Notes: generated by a model not told the origin, from the sequence alone. 64,000 bases of DNA from Haemaphysalis longicornis (GCA_013339765.2 CM023457.1:57263013-57327012), one strand, 5' to 3'. Shown: positions 53,255 through 63,120, counted from the stretch's first letter. A program made the numbers and translations.

Positions 53255-54430
53255 GAGAGAGAGAGAGAAGAAACATTATTTAAGAGGCGTTCATTGCGAA
53301 CTCTATACTGGACGGAGGTGGTTCCCTGTTTACAGGAATCCATATGCTGCTCTCGCAGCCTGGCCCCTGGTGACCAGCAGTAGGTGATCCTCCAATGCGG
53401 AGCTGGTCAGCAAGATCCTCCATCTCTCGTTAAAGGGTAGAGTGGGGTTGGTGGGTGAGGCTCAGGTAAGAAGGGCGGGTGCTTCGAGCTAAACCTACAC
53501 TCTCTTATCATCTGCTGGAGAGTGCGTAGTTTTTTACAGATTAGGCAAGCTTCTTCAAATTGGTTTGGGAACATGCGGTTGAGTAGACGAGGGTGCGGAA
53601 AGGACTCTGTCTCGATTTGCCGGTATATAGTTTGCTGTTACTTCGTGAGTGCTGCGTGTCGTGCTGGGAGCTTGCTCCTGTCGTGCCTGTAATAAGTGGT
53701 TATTTCCCTGTTGGTAAGCAATGGTTAGTTTTTTGCCTCCACTGCGGACGTGGCCCTGTAAGTCAGTGCTCGGGCCTGCTGGTGGGCAAACTCGTTACCC
53801 TCCTCCGCAGAATGGTCCGGTACCCACACTAATTCTACTGTTTCCTTCGGCGTTTTTTTCTCGTTGAGCACTCGGAGGGCCAACCGCGACACCCAGCCGT
53901 GCTGGAAGCTTCTGTAGGCTGGCTGGGAATCCGTGACCCCCTTGGTCTCGTGCGGTAGAGTAAGGGCAGAGCAATCGCCAGCTCATCTGCCTTTTCAATA
54001 ATCTTAACTACAGCGGATGCGCACGTCAGCAGCTATTTCGTGGTTGGCACTCTTGCTGTTGACCGGTTCGTACCGTCATTCATGGAGGCGTACGTGAAGA
54101 TAGTCTCTTCTTATTTTGCCAGAAGCCTGATGAGAGCACGGGCTCTTGCCTCCCGCCTGCCACCCTGGTAAGCTGGGTTCATGTTCTTGGGATCGGCTTG
54201 GCTTTGATGGCTTCCAGCCATTCATCTGGCAGCTGGTCTCTGTGCTGAGATGTCGTCGCCCTCCAGCCGATTTTCTGCAAGATGCGTCTACCCGCTTTTC
54301 TCCGGTACGGGTCGCCTTCGACGAGGAGGAAATGTTAAGGGAAGCAGTAGTGGACGTTGAAACATAGCTCCATGGTACCCACGCCGACGACGACGAAGCA
54401 GTGGGTGGCACTGCCTCAGCTCGCGCTGTC
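53255..54430 (-). mobile_element. RNase H LINE, 5'-truncated, reverse
   Basis: The 3' tail is the GAGAGAGAGAGAG run at 53,255. Reverse frames give GGRREARARAL near 54,150, EKADELAIALTLP (Glu), GVTDSQPAYRSF (Asp), VELVWVPDHSAEEGNEFAHQ (53,850-53,790; final Asp replaced by His), YRQIETESFPHPRLL and a CLICKKL...IREC knuckle near 53,500. Stops interrupt the frames. It belongs to the family at 48.57 and 60.06 kb. Confidence 0.75.
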
Positions 54431-54443
54431 ATGGCCGCATTGT

Positions 54444-54688
54444 GATCGATTGATTGATTGTAGGTTTTAACGCGCCGACACAAAGCAGGTGATGAGGCGC
54501 GCCGTAGAGGAGGGCTCCAGGTTAACTTTGACCACCTGGGGATCTTTAACGTGCGCCGAAATTTTGTACGCACGGGCATTTTTGCTTTTCGCTTACATTA
54601 AACAAGCGACCGCCGCGGCCGGGAATCGAACCCGCAATCTGGTGCTCAGCAGCGCGACGCCTTAGCCACTGAGCTACCGTGGCGGGTA
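54444..54688 (-). mobile_element. tRNA-derived SINE (Ruka-like), reverse, with 13-bp TSD
   Basis: Read in reverse it starts CCCGCCACGGTAGCTCAGTG, contains GGTTCGATTCCCGGCC as box B, and ends in CAATCAATCAATCGA. Flanks ATGGCCGCATTGT (54,431-54,443) and ATGGCCGTATTGT (54,689-54,701) match at 12 of 13 positions. It is a second copy of the 16.8-kb SINE family. Confidence 0.88.
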
Positions 54689-54769
54689 TGGCCGTATTGT
54701 AGATTCCTTTTCTTTATGAACAGATCGCTTCACCACTGACCAACGCTCATCTTAGTAGTCCTGCTGCCA

Positions 54770-54940
54770 TGTAACAATATATTTATACACATAAAGCTAT
54801 CTTTCATTTCATTTTTATAATACCGATTATATATTCATGACACGAAGCTGTTTAAACTAAGGGCTCCTAATCTGTCATTCCCGCGTCGAGGCTCCTGAAG
54901 AATCATTTCAAGACCGTTCGCCTGATGGTGACCTGCTTAA
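54770..54940 (+). repeat. Dispersed repeat R1, copy 2, right part
   Basis: This resumes the repeat stopped at 53,147 and aligns with 1,875-2,033 (TTCATGACAC, ATTTCAAGACC.TTCGCCTGA) up to a TTAA where another element starts. Confidence 0.55.
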
Positions 54941-55560
54941 AGGGATGCTGACACGAAATTTCAAAGCTGAGATAACTACGGAAAAATATTCCTTTTTGTA
55001 TGAAAATACCCCCAGGAAGTTTCAACAGCAACCGTTCAAATAATATATCAAACCACTTTTGAACTGTTCGCTAACGAGAAAGCTCAGAACGGATGCCGTT
55101 TCGACATCGGCATGAGCAAGACGCCTAAAGCGCCGCACCATGCACCTCACCCCAAAGTGACGACGTCATGGCCACTCAGATGTAGCCAAAGCGCTTGCTG
55201 CTGATAGCGCGTGCGGCCCAGGGGCGGTATTCCGAGTTTTGTCCCTTTTGCGTCCCTTTCAAAGTGTCTGTTTAGGCAAGCCCTGATTGGCTAAAACTTA
55301 AAAGCAAACAACCAGAAGTGACGTAACGCAAGCGCGGCAAACCTACTGCCAACGCCCAATGCGTAACCGGAAGTACGTCACGAGGAAGGGGCGCCAAAGG
55401 AACGTTTTCAGAAGGGATCAGTTCCGAGAATACCGCCCCAGCTTTGAGCAACATGTCACAGTTCTCAGACTGACGTCGTGTGGCCCGTGCGCGTGCGACC
55501 ACAACTGGTCCGGACGCGCTTAGCTCACTCTAGCGCGCGCGTCCAGACCGGCCATGGTGC
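54937..55560 (+). mobile_element. MITE of the TTAAAGGGATGCTGACACG family, left end
   Basis: The end TTAAAGGGATGCTGACACGA matches the inverted right end of the MITE at 39,676. It begins at a TTAA that is empty in R1 copy 1 (2,030-2,033). No matching right terminus was found, so the right limit is approximate and the element may be truncated. Confidence 0.5.
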
Positions 55561-55629
55561 GAAGCATAGAGTTTCTTAGTAAGTATACTAGAGAGGAAAC
55601 TGCGCCTAGTAAGCCATGTCGTCATGGGG

Positions 55630-56680
55630 GTTCATGGGAATACATCCTTTTTGGCTTGGGCTTGGCATGACAACTGGATTCTTAAGCGGTTTTTGGGATT
55701 TGCTTTCTTTACTATGCATTCACACGTTTACGAGCTACAAGCAAGCCGAAAACCTCCCGTTTCTGTGGTAGCCGTGTTCAGTGAAAGAGCAGGCAATGCG
55801 TGATCGCACCTGACGTTGCTCATGCCGCAGTCGAAGGACGTATGACTGAGCGGGTAATATGCCGCCGCGAAATTTGTAGCCGACGAAAAGAAGAAACAAA
55901 ACGTACTTCGACGAAGACAAGATACGGCAGATACGGGCGCTTGTATGCGTCCTATCTTGTCATCGTCCACGACTGTTTAACGCCACGTTTTCATTTTTCT
56001 TGTTAAACTAGCTGGCGGTCGCGGTGCACCGGTTCACCACGAAGGCAGCGTTTTCATAGGAACGCTCAAAAAACTTTCGAAACTCTTCAAACAACTTATT
56101 TTTTGAAATAATGGTAAAATTAATAAAATCACAGTCTCTAATGAGTTACCCCCCAAATAATAACATTGTTCGTAACTAATTGGCCTGCGGAATAGCAGGC
56201 ACAACCGTTCCGGCAAAAATACGTTTACTTCTTTTTTTCTCAGTTTTAAAACAGCCTGTTTTTATTTTCCACTTACATAATTGAACACTGTTCTTCTCGT
56301 TTTTGTGCCACTTTGTTTAAATTTGCGGTCACTAAAACGTTTCAATCCAAGCCAATGATGAAACTAAGGCGAGCGCGATGTATAATGGCGGTCCATGACG
56401 ACACAGACGACCTTGATGTGAGCCGCATAGACGCTAGCGCCAGATTCCTCTCTAGTGTATACTGTAGAACTCTATGGTGCGATGAGAACAGTGGCATGAA
56501 TGGTGCTGTCCTGTCATGTCAGCCGCCTCGGTATTTGTGTCGTTGAAACCGAAACTGACAGGAATAAATCAGCCTATAAATAATTATTTACGCTGTGGTA
56601 AATAAGCCGCCATTTATTCATTACTGGGCTGTAGGCACCGAAAGCACCGAAAAAAGTGTAAGACGAAAATTTCATATCAG
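55630..56680. other. Unassigned DNA
   Basis: No gene or repeat copy was recognised. Confidence 0.35.
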
Positions 56681-56844
56681 TACGTATTTAATGTAAAGGT
56701 ACTGACTACAGTGACGGGGCCCGTCGCTTTAAAATCTGCACTATAGTGACGGGGCCCCGTCACTTTAAAATCTGCACTACAGTGACGGGGCCCCCTCAAT
56801 ATAACAAAATCAAAACCAGCCGATTAGCCGCCGTTTCTCGTTTT

Positions 56845-56917
56845 GGGATTTGGTGTAGTGGTTCAGCCGCTGACTACGGACGTTGTAGTCCGTCCGTGGT
56901 TCGGTTCTCGCATCGTG
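56845..56917 (+). ncRNA. tRNA-like segment inside TIR element
   Basis: TTGGTGTAGTGGTTCAGCC resembles box A, GACTAC-GGACGTT-GTAGTC is a perfect 6-bp stem with a 7-base loop placed like an anticodon arm, and GTGGTTCGGTTCTCGC resembles box B. No acceptor stem pairs, so a captured SINE head or tRNA relic is more likely than a working tRNA. Confidence 0.5.
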
Positions 56918-56929
56918 TTTCTTTATTTG

Positions 56930-57011
56930 CGTGCGTGCGTGCGTGCGTGCGGTGTGTGTGTGTGCTGCGTGTGTGTGTGTGTGTGTGTGTGTGCGTGTGT
57001 GTGTGTGTGCG

Positions 57012-57057
<46 letters not shown>
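56930..57057. repeat. (TG)n / (TGCG)n microsatellite
   Basis: About 125 bp of alternating pyrimidine/purine (mainly TG) have interspersed TGCG units. Cys-Val and His-Thr frames over it are artefacts. Such tracts can adopt Z-DNA. Confidence 0.95.
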
Positions 57058-57058
<1 letters not shown>

Positions 57059-57766
57059 CCGCGTCGTTAGCGTTATGTAACAGCAAAACAATTCACGCGG
57101 TGAGAGCAGTCGGTCTTGGTTTTTTACTCAAGCGGCCGAACCGCTCCCGCTCACTGGAGCCAAGGCCGACGTAGCCATCGCCAGTTACGCCCGATCTCCT
57201 GTAATTATTACCAGTTATTAATAATTAACAGTGACTCTGGCTAGTCAGTGAGCGGAAGCGGTTTGGCCGGTTAGGTAAAAATCAAGACCGACTGCTCTCG
57301 CTGAAATATTGTGAAGCGGGCGTCGGGTGGCGGTTTGGAGATCCGTTCGGATAGAGCTAGAGTTAGTCCGACCATCTGTAATTATTAATAATGATTAATA
57401 ATTAACAGTGACTCTGGCTAGTCAGTGAGCGGTAGCGGTTTGGCCGGTTGGGTAAAAATCAAGAGAGACTGCTCTCAACGCGAGTTGCGTTTCCTCTGGA
57501 CGGAACTTTAGGGGGCCCCGTCACTGTAGTGCAGATTTTAAAGTGACGGGGCCCCGTCACTGTAGTCAGTACCTAATGTAAAATATAAAAATTATCTGCT
57601 TTAGTAAACAAAAAAGTGGCAGCGATGCTCGCTCTGAGAAGTTCGCCAACTCCTTAATATATAGAGAGAAAAAACTTTAATGACTCTGGTGATGTCAGCC
57701 GAGCTGAGCCACCTGGCTTGCTACGCCAGATAAATCTTTTAAAAATAACCGTACGAGAGAGCAACA

Positions 57767-58032
57767 ACAGAAAAAAAATTACACCACTTTCCCGTAGGGG
57801 AGCCCTGAGTAGTATGCAAAGAGGAATGGGGTAGATTAAAGTGCACATTAGTTCTCAGTTCGTAGTTTCCGTGAGGTTGAGGTACGTAGCTACCGTTATA
57901 TTCACCGTTTGGTTTCCTTAGTAGTACCACACTTTTCACTTACCGGAACTACGAAATGGTAAATTGCGTTGACTCCATGGCTGTTTCGCATACAACTCAG
58001 GGTTCCCCTACGGGAAGATGGTGTAATTTTAT
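57767..58032. repeat. Inverted repeat of the CCCCTACGGGAA block
   Basis: Arm 1 (57,767-57,816) reads in reverse GCATACTACTCAGGGCTCCC then CTACGGGAAAGTGGTGTAAT. Arm 2 (57,975-58,032) reads forward CCATGGCTGTTTCGCATACA, ACTCAGGGTTCCCCTACGGG, AAGATGGTGTAATTTT. The arms are about 170 bp apart and may be the two ends of a small element. Confidence 0.6.
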
Positions 58033-58071
58033 TGGAGGGGGGTAGGTAGTGTTACAATGGAGAGGCATTCA

Positions 58072-58077
<6 letters not shown>

Positions 58078-58123
<46 letters not shown>
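58078..58123. repeat. (GA)n microsatellite
   Basis: A nearly uninterrupted GA run; comparable GA/CT runs close several LINE 3' ends in this window. Confidence 0.95.
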
Positions 58124-58128
<5 letters not shown>

Positions 58129-58184
58129 AGAGACGTTGTACGTGGTATTAGTTTGTCTTTATGTATTTCGGAATTATCATCATG

Positions 58185-58599
58185 TTAAACGTAGGTGACG
58201 TCGAGCTGTGGTTGGCGTTCCGCTTTGATTATGACCGCCTTATGGGCTGTGAAATATAAAGTCGAGGGCTGTTGCAGTGGATGAACCCTAAAGTTGCTGA
58301 AGATGAGGTCGATGCATGTTCCCCGGATAGTTGCGGGCTGCTTGTAATCACGGCCCACCGAGACTCGCCGACGCATGCCGCTGGCGACGACGATGAAACG
58401 TCGAAGGGGCGTGAAGCGTGCTCGTCTCGTGCCGGCCCAGAAAGACACCGGCAACACTGTCGCTCCAGGAGCCATAGAAGGGTAAGACATCACTGGGCGT
58501 ACAGCAAGCCGAGCATGCCCAGTGGGGATGTGGACGGCGCAACAACGACAACGACAAGGGAGGGACATAGCCCCGACCATGAGATGCTTCGCATCTAAA
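58185..58599 (-). mobile_element. Hairpin-ended element, family H, copy 5, with endonuclease-like fragment
   Basis: The right boundary is AGATGC-TTC-GCATCT then AAAA (58,582-58,600), preceded by ACAACGACAACGACAAGGGA. Reverse frame 58,727-58,185 contains IRGTCIDLIFSNFRVHPLQQ and LYFTAHKAVII, resembling the C-terminal end of an endonuclease/exonuclease domain ((T)RGTCIDL.FSN...Y.S.H.A). Helentrons carry such a domain after the helicase. The R2 repeat begins directly after the A run. Confidence 0.5.
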
Positions 58600-58601
58600 A
58601 A

Positions 58602-59160
58602 TCGGGGTTTATACCTCCAGGCTATGCGGCGCTCAGTAGCGACGGCAACAGTATAATTTTGACAACAGGAGGGATAAATTACGCTGAATGCAACAAAAGC
58701 AAGCAAGAAAAAAGGTCGGTTTGACACTAAGGTTCTACCTATTTTTCATCAATCCCCAGCGCGAGTAACTGCATCCGTGCATATCTTTATCTCGGACTGG
58801 GAGAGGTGATCCTGTAAATTCATCGGGCAGTGTTGCTGATGTTCTTGCAAGTTTTATTGACTAGAATGGCTCGAGGCCAGTGTAGGAGGAATGAGTGGGT
58901 GCTATGGGAAGTTACAGCCAGTGGTCCCCTTGGAGCGCGGACGATGCTGTCGCAGAGCTTGCCAAAGGGGCTCGAGGAGTCGAAGAAAGGGGTGTTGACG
59001 GCTAGATCTAAGGGCAAAACACATGTGCGGAGAGTGACGTGGTTCTTCAAGCGTTTTTTTTTTCCCTTTTTAAAACCAGGCCTTCAAGCTTTCATGAGTG
59101 TTCCTGACTGCTGCTGAGCCGCTTTCCAGGGAGGGAATCCGCATGCGGGAATGCTTCACT
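58602..59160 (+). repeat. Dispersed repeat R2, copy 2
   Basis: The segment aligns with 2,160-2,720 throughout, starting GGGTTTATACC. Its left limit coincides with the family H hairpin end. The sequence after 59,160 is an RTE fragment. Confidence 0.65.
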
Positions 59161-59164
59161 CTTG

Positions 59165-59455
59165 CAGAGTCATCATCATCATCACCAGCCTATCTACGCC
59201 CACCGCAGGGCAAAGGCCTCTCCAATTAATCTTCAATTATCCAGGTCTTGGGCTAACTGCGACCAATTTATCCCCGCAAACTTATTGATCTCATCTGCCC
59301 ATCTAATTTTCTGCTGCCCCCTGCCACGCTTGCCTTCTCTAGGGATACAGTCTGTTACCCTTAATGACCAAGGGTTATCTTTCCTTCACATTACATGCCG
59401 TTCCCGCATCCATTTCTTCTTAATTTCTACTAATATGTCCTTAAAGGCCAACTGC
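59165..59455 (-). mobile_element. RTE-type LINE 3' end fragment, reverse
   Basis: The segment begins CATCATCATCATCACCAGCC, the reverse complement of the tail of the 19.7-kb RTE copy, then GCAGGGCAAAGGCCTCTCCA and GCTAACTGCGACCAATTTAT, matching 19,625-19,745 in reverse. No RT region remains. Confidence 0.75.
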
Positions 59456-59459
59456 TCTC

Positions 59460-60020
59460 AAACTTTTCTTTGTCCAAATTTGATCCAAATAAGCAGCCTA
59501 AGCTCTAAAAATCACTTTGGCGAAATCCTAAGCTTCGTAAGCACACAGCACACTAGGTACCATCATTCGAAGTAGCTCCGTGCCGACGACGCTTGCACCT
59601 GGCGGAGAGTCGCCGAAACAAGTTCCGAGCGGCCTGTGACGGTGTTTAGGGAACCTGTCCCGCGGAGCTCGTGCTTCTCGACGACTTGCACGGCGCTCCG
59701 CCGGGCGCAAGGGCGCGTTCGGCCGGGGTTTCTTGCTACACCACCGCGCTGTGCCGCCGTCGCCATCACAGTTTAAAACTAACCGCATAGGCAGCAATAT
59801 TTGCCTTTTTTTCAGCGCAATAACAGAGAATATAAGCCTACAAACTATACGCGCGCTTGCGAACGTTTTGGAACTAGCAAAAGTCTTTTTACTTGGAACT
59901 AATATTTCTGCTAAAAAAGCGCGACACACACACTTGCCTTACATTTGTCATTCCTATTGCATGTTTCACAGAAAAAAGGATCTTTTATAAATTCTTGACC
60001 GCTTGCACTTCCGCGTCTAA
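59460..60020. other. Unassigned DNA
   Basis: GC-rich to 59,760 then AT-rich. No family motif was seen in the 133-codon reverse frame. Confidence 0.35.
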
Positions 60021-60044
60021 GGTCCCTATTCTCGACTGCACAAA

Positions 60045-61700
60045 TTGCCGGCAATTCAGGCAATTTTCCGGAAGTCTTTGCCGCCGGGGCGGTACAGGAG
60101 GAAAGCTACCGAAGACTCGGAGCGGATCGTGCTCCGAACGAGAGACGGGACCGTCATTCCGAAAGTCTCGAGGCTCCGCGTCCTGGGCATGGTGCTCGAG
60201 GCCAGTAGGAGCAACGGCGCTACCGTGGACAAGCTCGTCACGAAGATGGGAACTGCAACGCGACTCATCAAGCGAGTTGCGACGCGACACAGGGGGATGA
60301 AGGAAGCCAGCCTGCTACGACTGGTCCAGTCCTTCGCCGTCAGCCACGTCGCTTACGTCGGTGCGTTCCACTACTGGAAGGTACAGGAGCGAGACCGGAT
60401 CAACGCAGCCATCCGGAAGACGTACAAAGCAGCGTTGGGTCTATACAACTGCGCAAGCACAGCCAGGCTGCTGGAGCTGGGGGTACACAACACCCTTGAT
60501 GAAATTGCAGAAGCGCAGCGGGCCTCTCAACGCGAGCGGCTCCTGACTACGCAGACGGGAAGATGCATCCTGGCCAAACTCGGCCTGGGCGCGAGTACTA
60601 CAAGCAATGACGGGCGTGACGGCGGCGCTCTCCCGGAGCGAGCCCTCCGCCGATTAGTGGTGGCACCCTTGCCGCGGAACGTGCATCCCCAGCACAACCG
60701 CGGTCGACGGGAGGCGCGGGCCAAAGCGCTCACCGAAACCCATGCCACCGACACCGGCGCCCTGTACGTGGACGCCGCTAAGTACAAAGACACAGAAGAC
60801 ACCTACGTAGCCGTCGCCGTGCGAGCTACGACGGGCGAAGTCTACAGTGCCTGCAGCGTTCGCGTGCAGCGGGCGCATCAAGCGGAGGAGACAGCCAGCG
60901 CGCTGGCTCTCACCGACGACAAGTGCACGACGATCCTGAGCGACTCCCGCACAGCGATCCGGAACTACGGCAAGAACAGTGTGTGTGCTAATGCAGTGCG
61001 CGTTGTGAAGTGCGGTGTCAGACAGTGCGACGAGAGACTGCGGACTCATCTCCGCTGGTTCCCGGCGCACCAAGGCTACAGTTGCGGGAGCTACCCCAAC
61101 CGCAACGAGACGGCGGACGCCGCCGCGCGAGGACTCACTCGCCGCGTGGTGGCAGCACCGTCCCTCGTCTCTGCGGAGGAGCAAGCTGCTGCGAACGACG
61201 CCAGCGACGGCGAAGACAACAGCTGCGACGATGAAGACGCCGAGCCCGTAACGAGCTACGCGGATGTATTGGACTGGTATCGGAGCGCACGCCGCTCTAT
61301 GCCGGGCCCGCACCCGCTGCTCTCGCGGGAACAGGCGGTGCTCTATAGGCAGTTGCAAACGAACTCGGTGCTCACGCCGGCGCTCGCGCGCTACATGTGC
61401 CCCGACGTCTACGACAGCGAAAAGTGCAGTGTTTGTAAGAGTGCGACTGCTACGCTGACTCACGTGTTGTGGGATTGTGAACTGAATCCAGAAGAGGCGG
61501 CTGCCTACCCAGGCAGGCTGCCGAAGGACATTGCTAGAGCCGTGTTAGCACAGGACTCAGTGCAACAGCTACAGGCGGTCCAGCGGATCGAGGCAGCTCT
61601 CGCTCGCCAAACGCGCAGGGATGCATCCGACGCGATCCAGGGGCTGAAGCCTCGCGGAGAGCGTTGGATTCCCCGACGTAAGCGACGGGACACGACTTGA
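60045..61700 (+). CDS. LINE ORF2 C-terminal part: RT thumb, RNase H, knuckle
   Basis: The 551-codon open frame has no true start because the element is 5'-truncated; its first in-frame ATG is at 60,189. Residues about 25-110 are the post-RT thumb (RVLGMVLEASRSNG), 140-235 the LGVHNTLDEIAEAQRASQRE and VVAPLPRNVHPQHNRGRREA region, 240-365 an RNase H domain with all four expected acidic positions (YVDAAKYK, QAEETASAL, LSDSRTAIRNY, NETADAAARGL), and 440-500 the YRQLQTNSVLTP segment and a CSVCKSA...THVLWDCE knuckle. The protein would degrade RNA in RNA/DNA hybrids during target-primed reverse transcription. It is GC-richer than its surroundings. It is a relic without RT palm or endonuclease, so it cannot move by itself. 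Confidence 0.85.
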   Translation: MPAIQAIFRKSLPPGRYRRKATEDSERIVLRTRDGTVIPKVSRLRVLGMVLEASRSNGATVDKLVTKMGTATRLIKRVATRHRGMKEASLLRLVQSFAVSHVAYVGAFHYWKVQERDRINAAIRKTYKAALGLYNCASTARLLELGVHNTLDEIAEAQRASQRERLLTTQTGRCILAKLGLGASTTSNDGRDGGALPERALRRLVVAPLPRNVHPQHNRGRREARAKALTETHATDTGALYVDAAKYKDTEDTYVAVAVRATTGEVYSACSVRVQRAHQAEETASALALTDDKCTTILSDSRTAIRNYGKNSVCANAVRVVKCGVRQCDERLRTHLRWFPAHQGYSCGSYPNRNETADAAARGLTRRVVAAPSLVSAEEQAAANDASDGEDNSCDDEDAEPVTSYADVLDWYRSARRSMPGPHPLLSREQAVLYRQLQTNSVLTPALARYMCPDVYDSEKCSVCKSATATLTHVLWDCELNPEEAAAYPGRLPKDIARAVLAQDSVQQLQAVQRIEAALARQTRRDASDAIQGLKPRGERWIPRRKRRDTT

Positions 61701-61803
61701 TGACTGCTCCCATATAGTCAGGTAGCAAGAGGGCCCTGCGTGGCACCCTGCTACCTCCGCCGGAGATTTCAAAAAAGTTCACTTTCTCTCTCTCTCTCTC
61801 TCT
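60062..61803 (+). mobile_element. RNase H LINE, 5'-truncated, recent
   Basis: It starts inside the RT thumb region of ORF2 and ends with AAAAAGTTCACTTTCTCTCT and a CT run. Its reading frame is uninterrupted, unlike the other copies of this family at 44.3, 48.6 and 53.3 kb. Confidence 0.85.
61785..61803. repeat. (CT)n tail of LINE
   Basis: This CT run terminates the LINE at 60,062. The same tail type in reverse marks 53,255 and 9,424. Confidence 0.85.
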
Positions 61804-61804
61804 G

Positions 61805-63120
61805 ATTGGCGTTCAATTTTGATCACGTGCTTCCGATTGACAAAGCGGTTGTGTGTGCTGTCGTCATTTCGACGTTTCACGTCATTTACGGACACCAGTT
61901 GTAAAGTTTGCCTTATTTCTTGTTACTAAAGGCGCATAATTCTTGGCCGGCAATGAAAAACCAGACTAAATGCAGCGCACATGACAACGTAAGCTTGTCT
62001 TTGCTATTCAACAACAATACCGCTTGTAATACACACCCCCTCTGTGATTGGCTGAGAAGGCGTGACGTAATTTAAACAGTTGGTGGAACGATTACGTCAT
62101 GCATTGGCAACTAGCCTGCGTGAAAGTGACGTAATGTTCGTAACAGCTTGAAAATGGCGGCTGTTTTTGTCGCAAAATACAAGAAAAATTGGGCAAAAAA
62201 TTGCCCGGCTTACGGCGCCGCGAAATGTGCGGCAATTTCAGCAGGCGCAGTTTCGCATGCGCGCTTTTCAAAGCATGTTTCCTACTGAAACAAATTATAG
62301 TTTCAACTTCTTCCAAGTCAGCGATCATAGAACATACAGATAACATGCAGTATTTTGCTTTTATATTTGGCAATAAAATAAAAATTATTTGTTTGGCGTA
62401 ACCGCAACATAAGAGGGCAGTACAAGCCTCTCCATGACAAAGAGAACCCAATGCATGGCATTTGTCCATACTCGTCCTAGTAAGCTGTTGGGTCACATGA
62501 TCGAACTCAAGAGAAAAATAACAATGAAAAGTGACTATTTGGTTCATTACAGCGCTGATTTCAGTCGAGCTTGACGAATGAGTGAATCGGCGACATCGGT
62601 GCGCTCCGCAGTTATCAGGCGTAGCGCTTCGCTGCTCTTATGTGTCATAGAAGCGATGGTCGCGGCCGTCTTTTTCTGTGATCACGCCATAAACTTGTAA
62701 CATAGCAGCAGACGATGGCGTGGCGGCGGTGGCGGCAGGGAAGGTGATAACGCAATAAAGCTTGCATTGAAGCAGAGAGCCAGCTGTTAATAAAAGCGAT
62801 TGAAAGAAATAAATAGATACGGTAAAAAAATTGTGTGATGTTCTTTAGCTCGACATCCGCCTTTCGCTCGCTTTTGGATCAACGTTACTCGATCGCCTTG
62901 TGGTGTTGGCGCCAAATTTAACCTCCAAAAATGTGTTTTTTTTGTCAGCCTCAGCTACCGTCTTAATTTGTATAGTACATGTCAAGTGTTTTTATATCTT
63001 TTTTGCACAATATTTGATACCTTGGTAGCGATCTTTATGAGTGCCTCGTCAAATTACGCATCATATCGTCATAGCTAGAACATCACTGATTGCTTACGTC
63101 GTGCTTACGCAAAAAGCATG
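61805..63120. other. Unassigned DNA between LINE and right inverted arm
   Basis: Contains several TGACGTAA words (62,072, 62,129 region) that are CRE-like, and AT-rich stretches. No gene was recognised; the 151-codon reverse frame (62,547-62,092) has no motif. Confidence 0.35.

Larger units (their letters stand above)
56698..57573. mobile_element. 876-bp TIR element with perfect 9-bp target duplication
   Basis: The ends GGTACTGACTACAGTGACGG and its reverse complement (CCGTCACTGTAGTCAGTACC) flank the element, and TAATGTAAA occurs immediately outside both (56,689-56,697; 57,574-57,582). Subterminal units GTGACGGGGCCC...AAAATCTGCACTA repeat three times on the left (56,711, 56,746, 56,782) and in inverse on the right. 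Inside lie a tRNA-like segment, a long TG/CG microsatellite and two inverted/direct duplicated blocks. No transposase is present. A 9-bp duplication is characteristic of Mutator-like elements. Confidence 0.85.

Noticed and set aside
56746..57174. 142-codon forward and H-T-rich reverse frames
   Set aside because: These are produced by the TG microsatellite within the 9-bp-TSD element.
60654..61463. 269-codon reverse frame opposite the LINE ORF
   Set aside because: It is an antisense shadow of GC-rich LINE coding sequence. The forward frame has the RNase H motifs.
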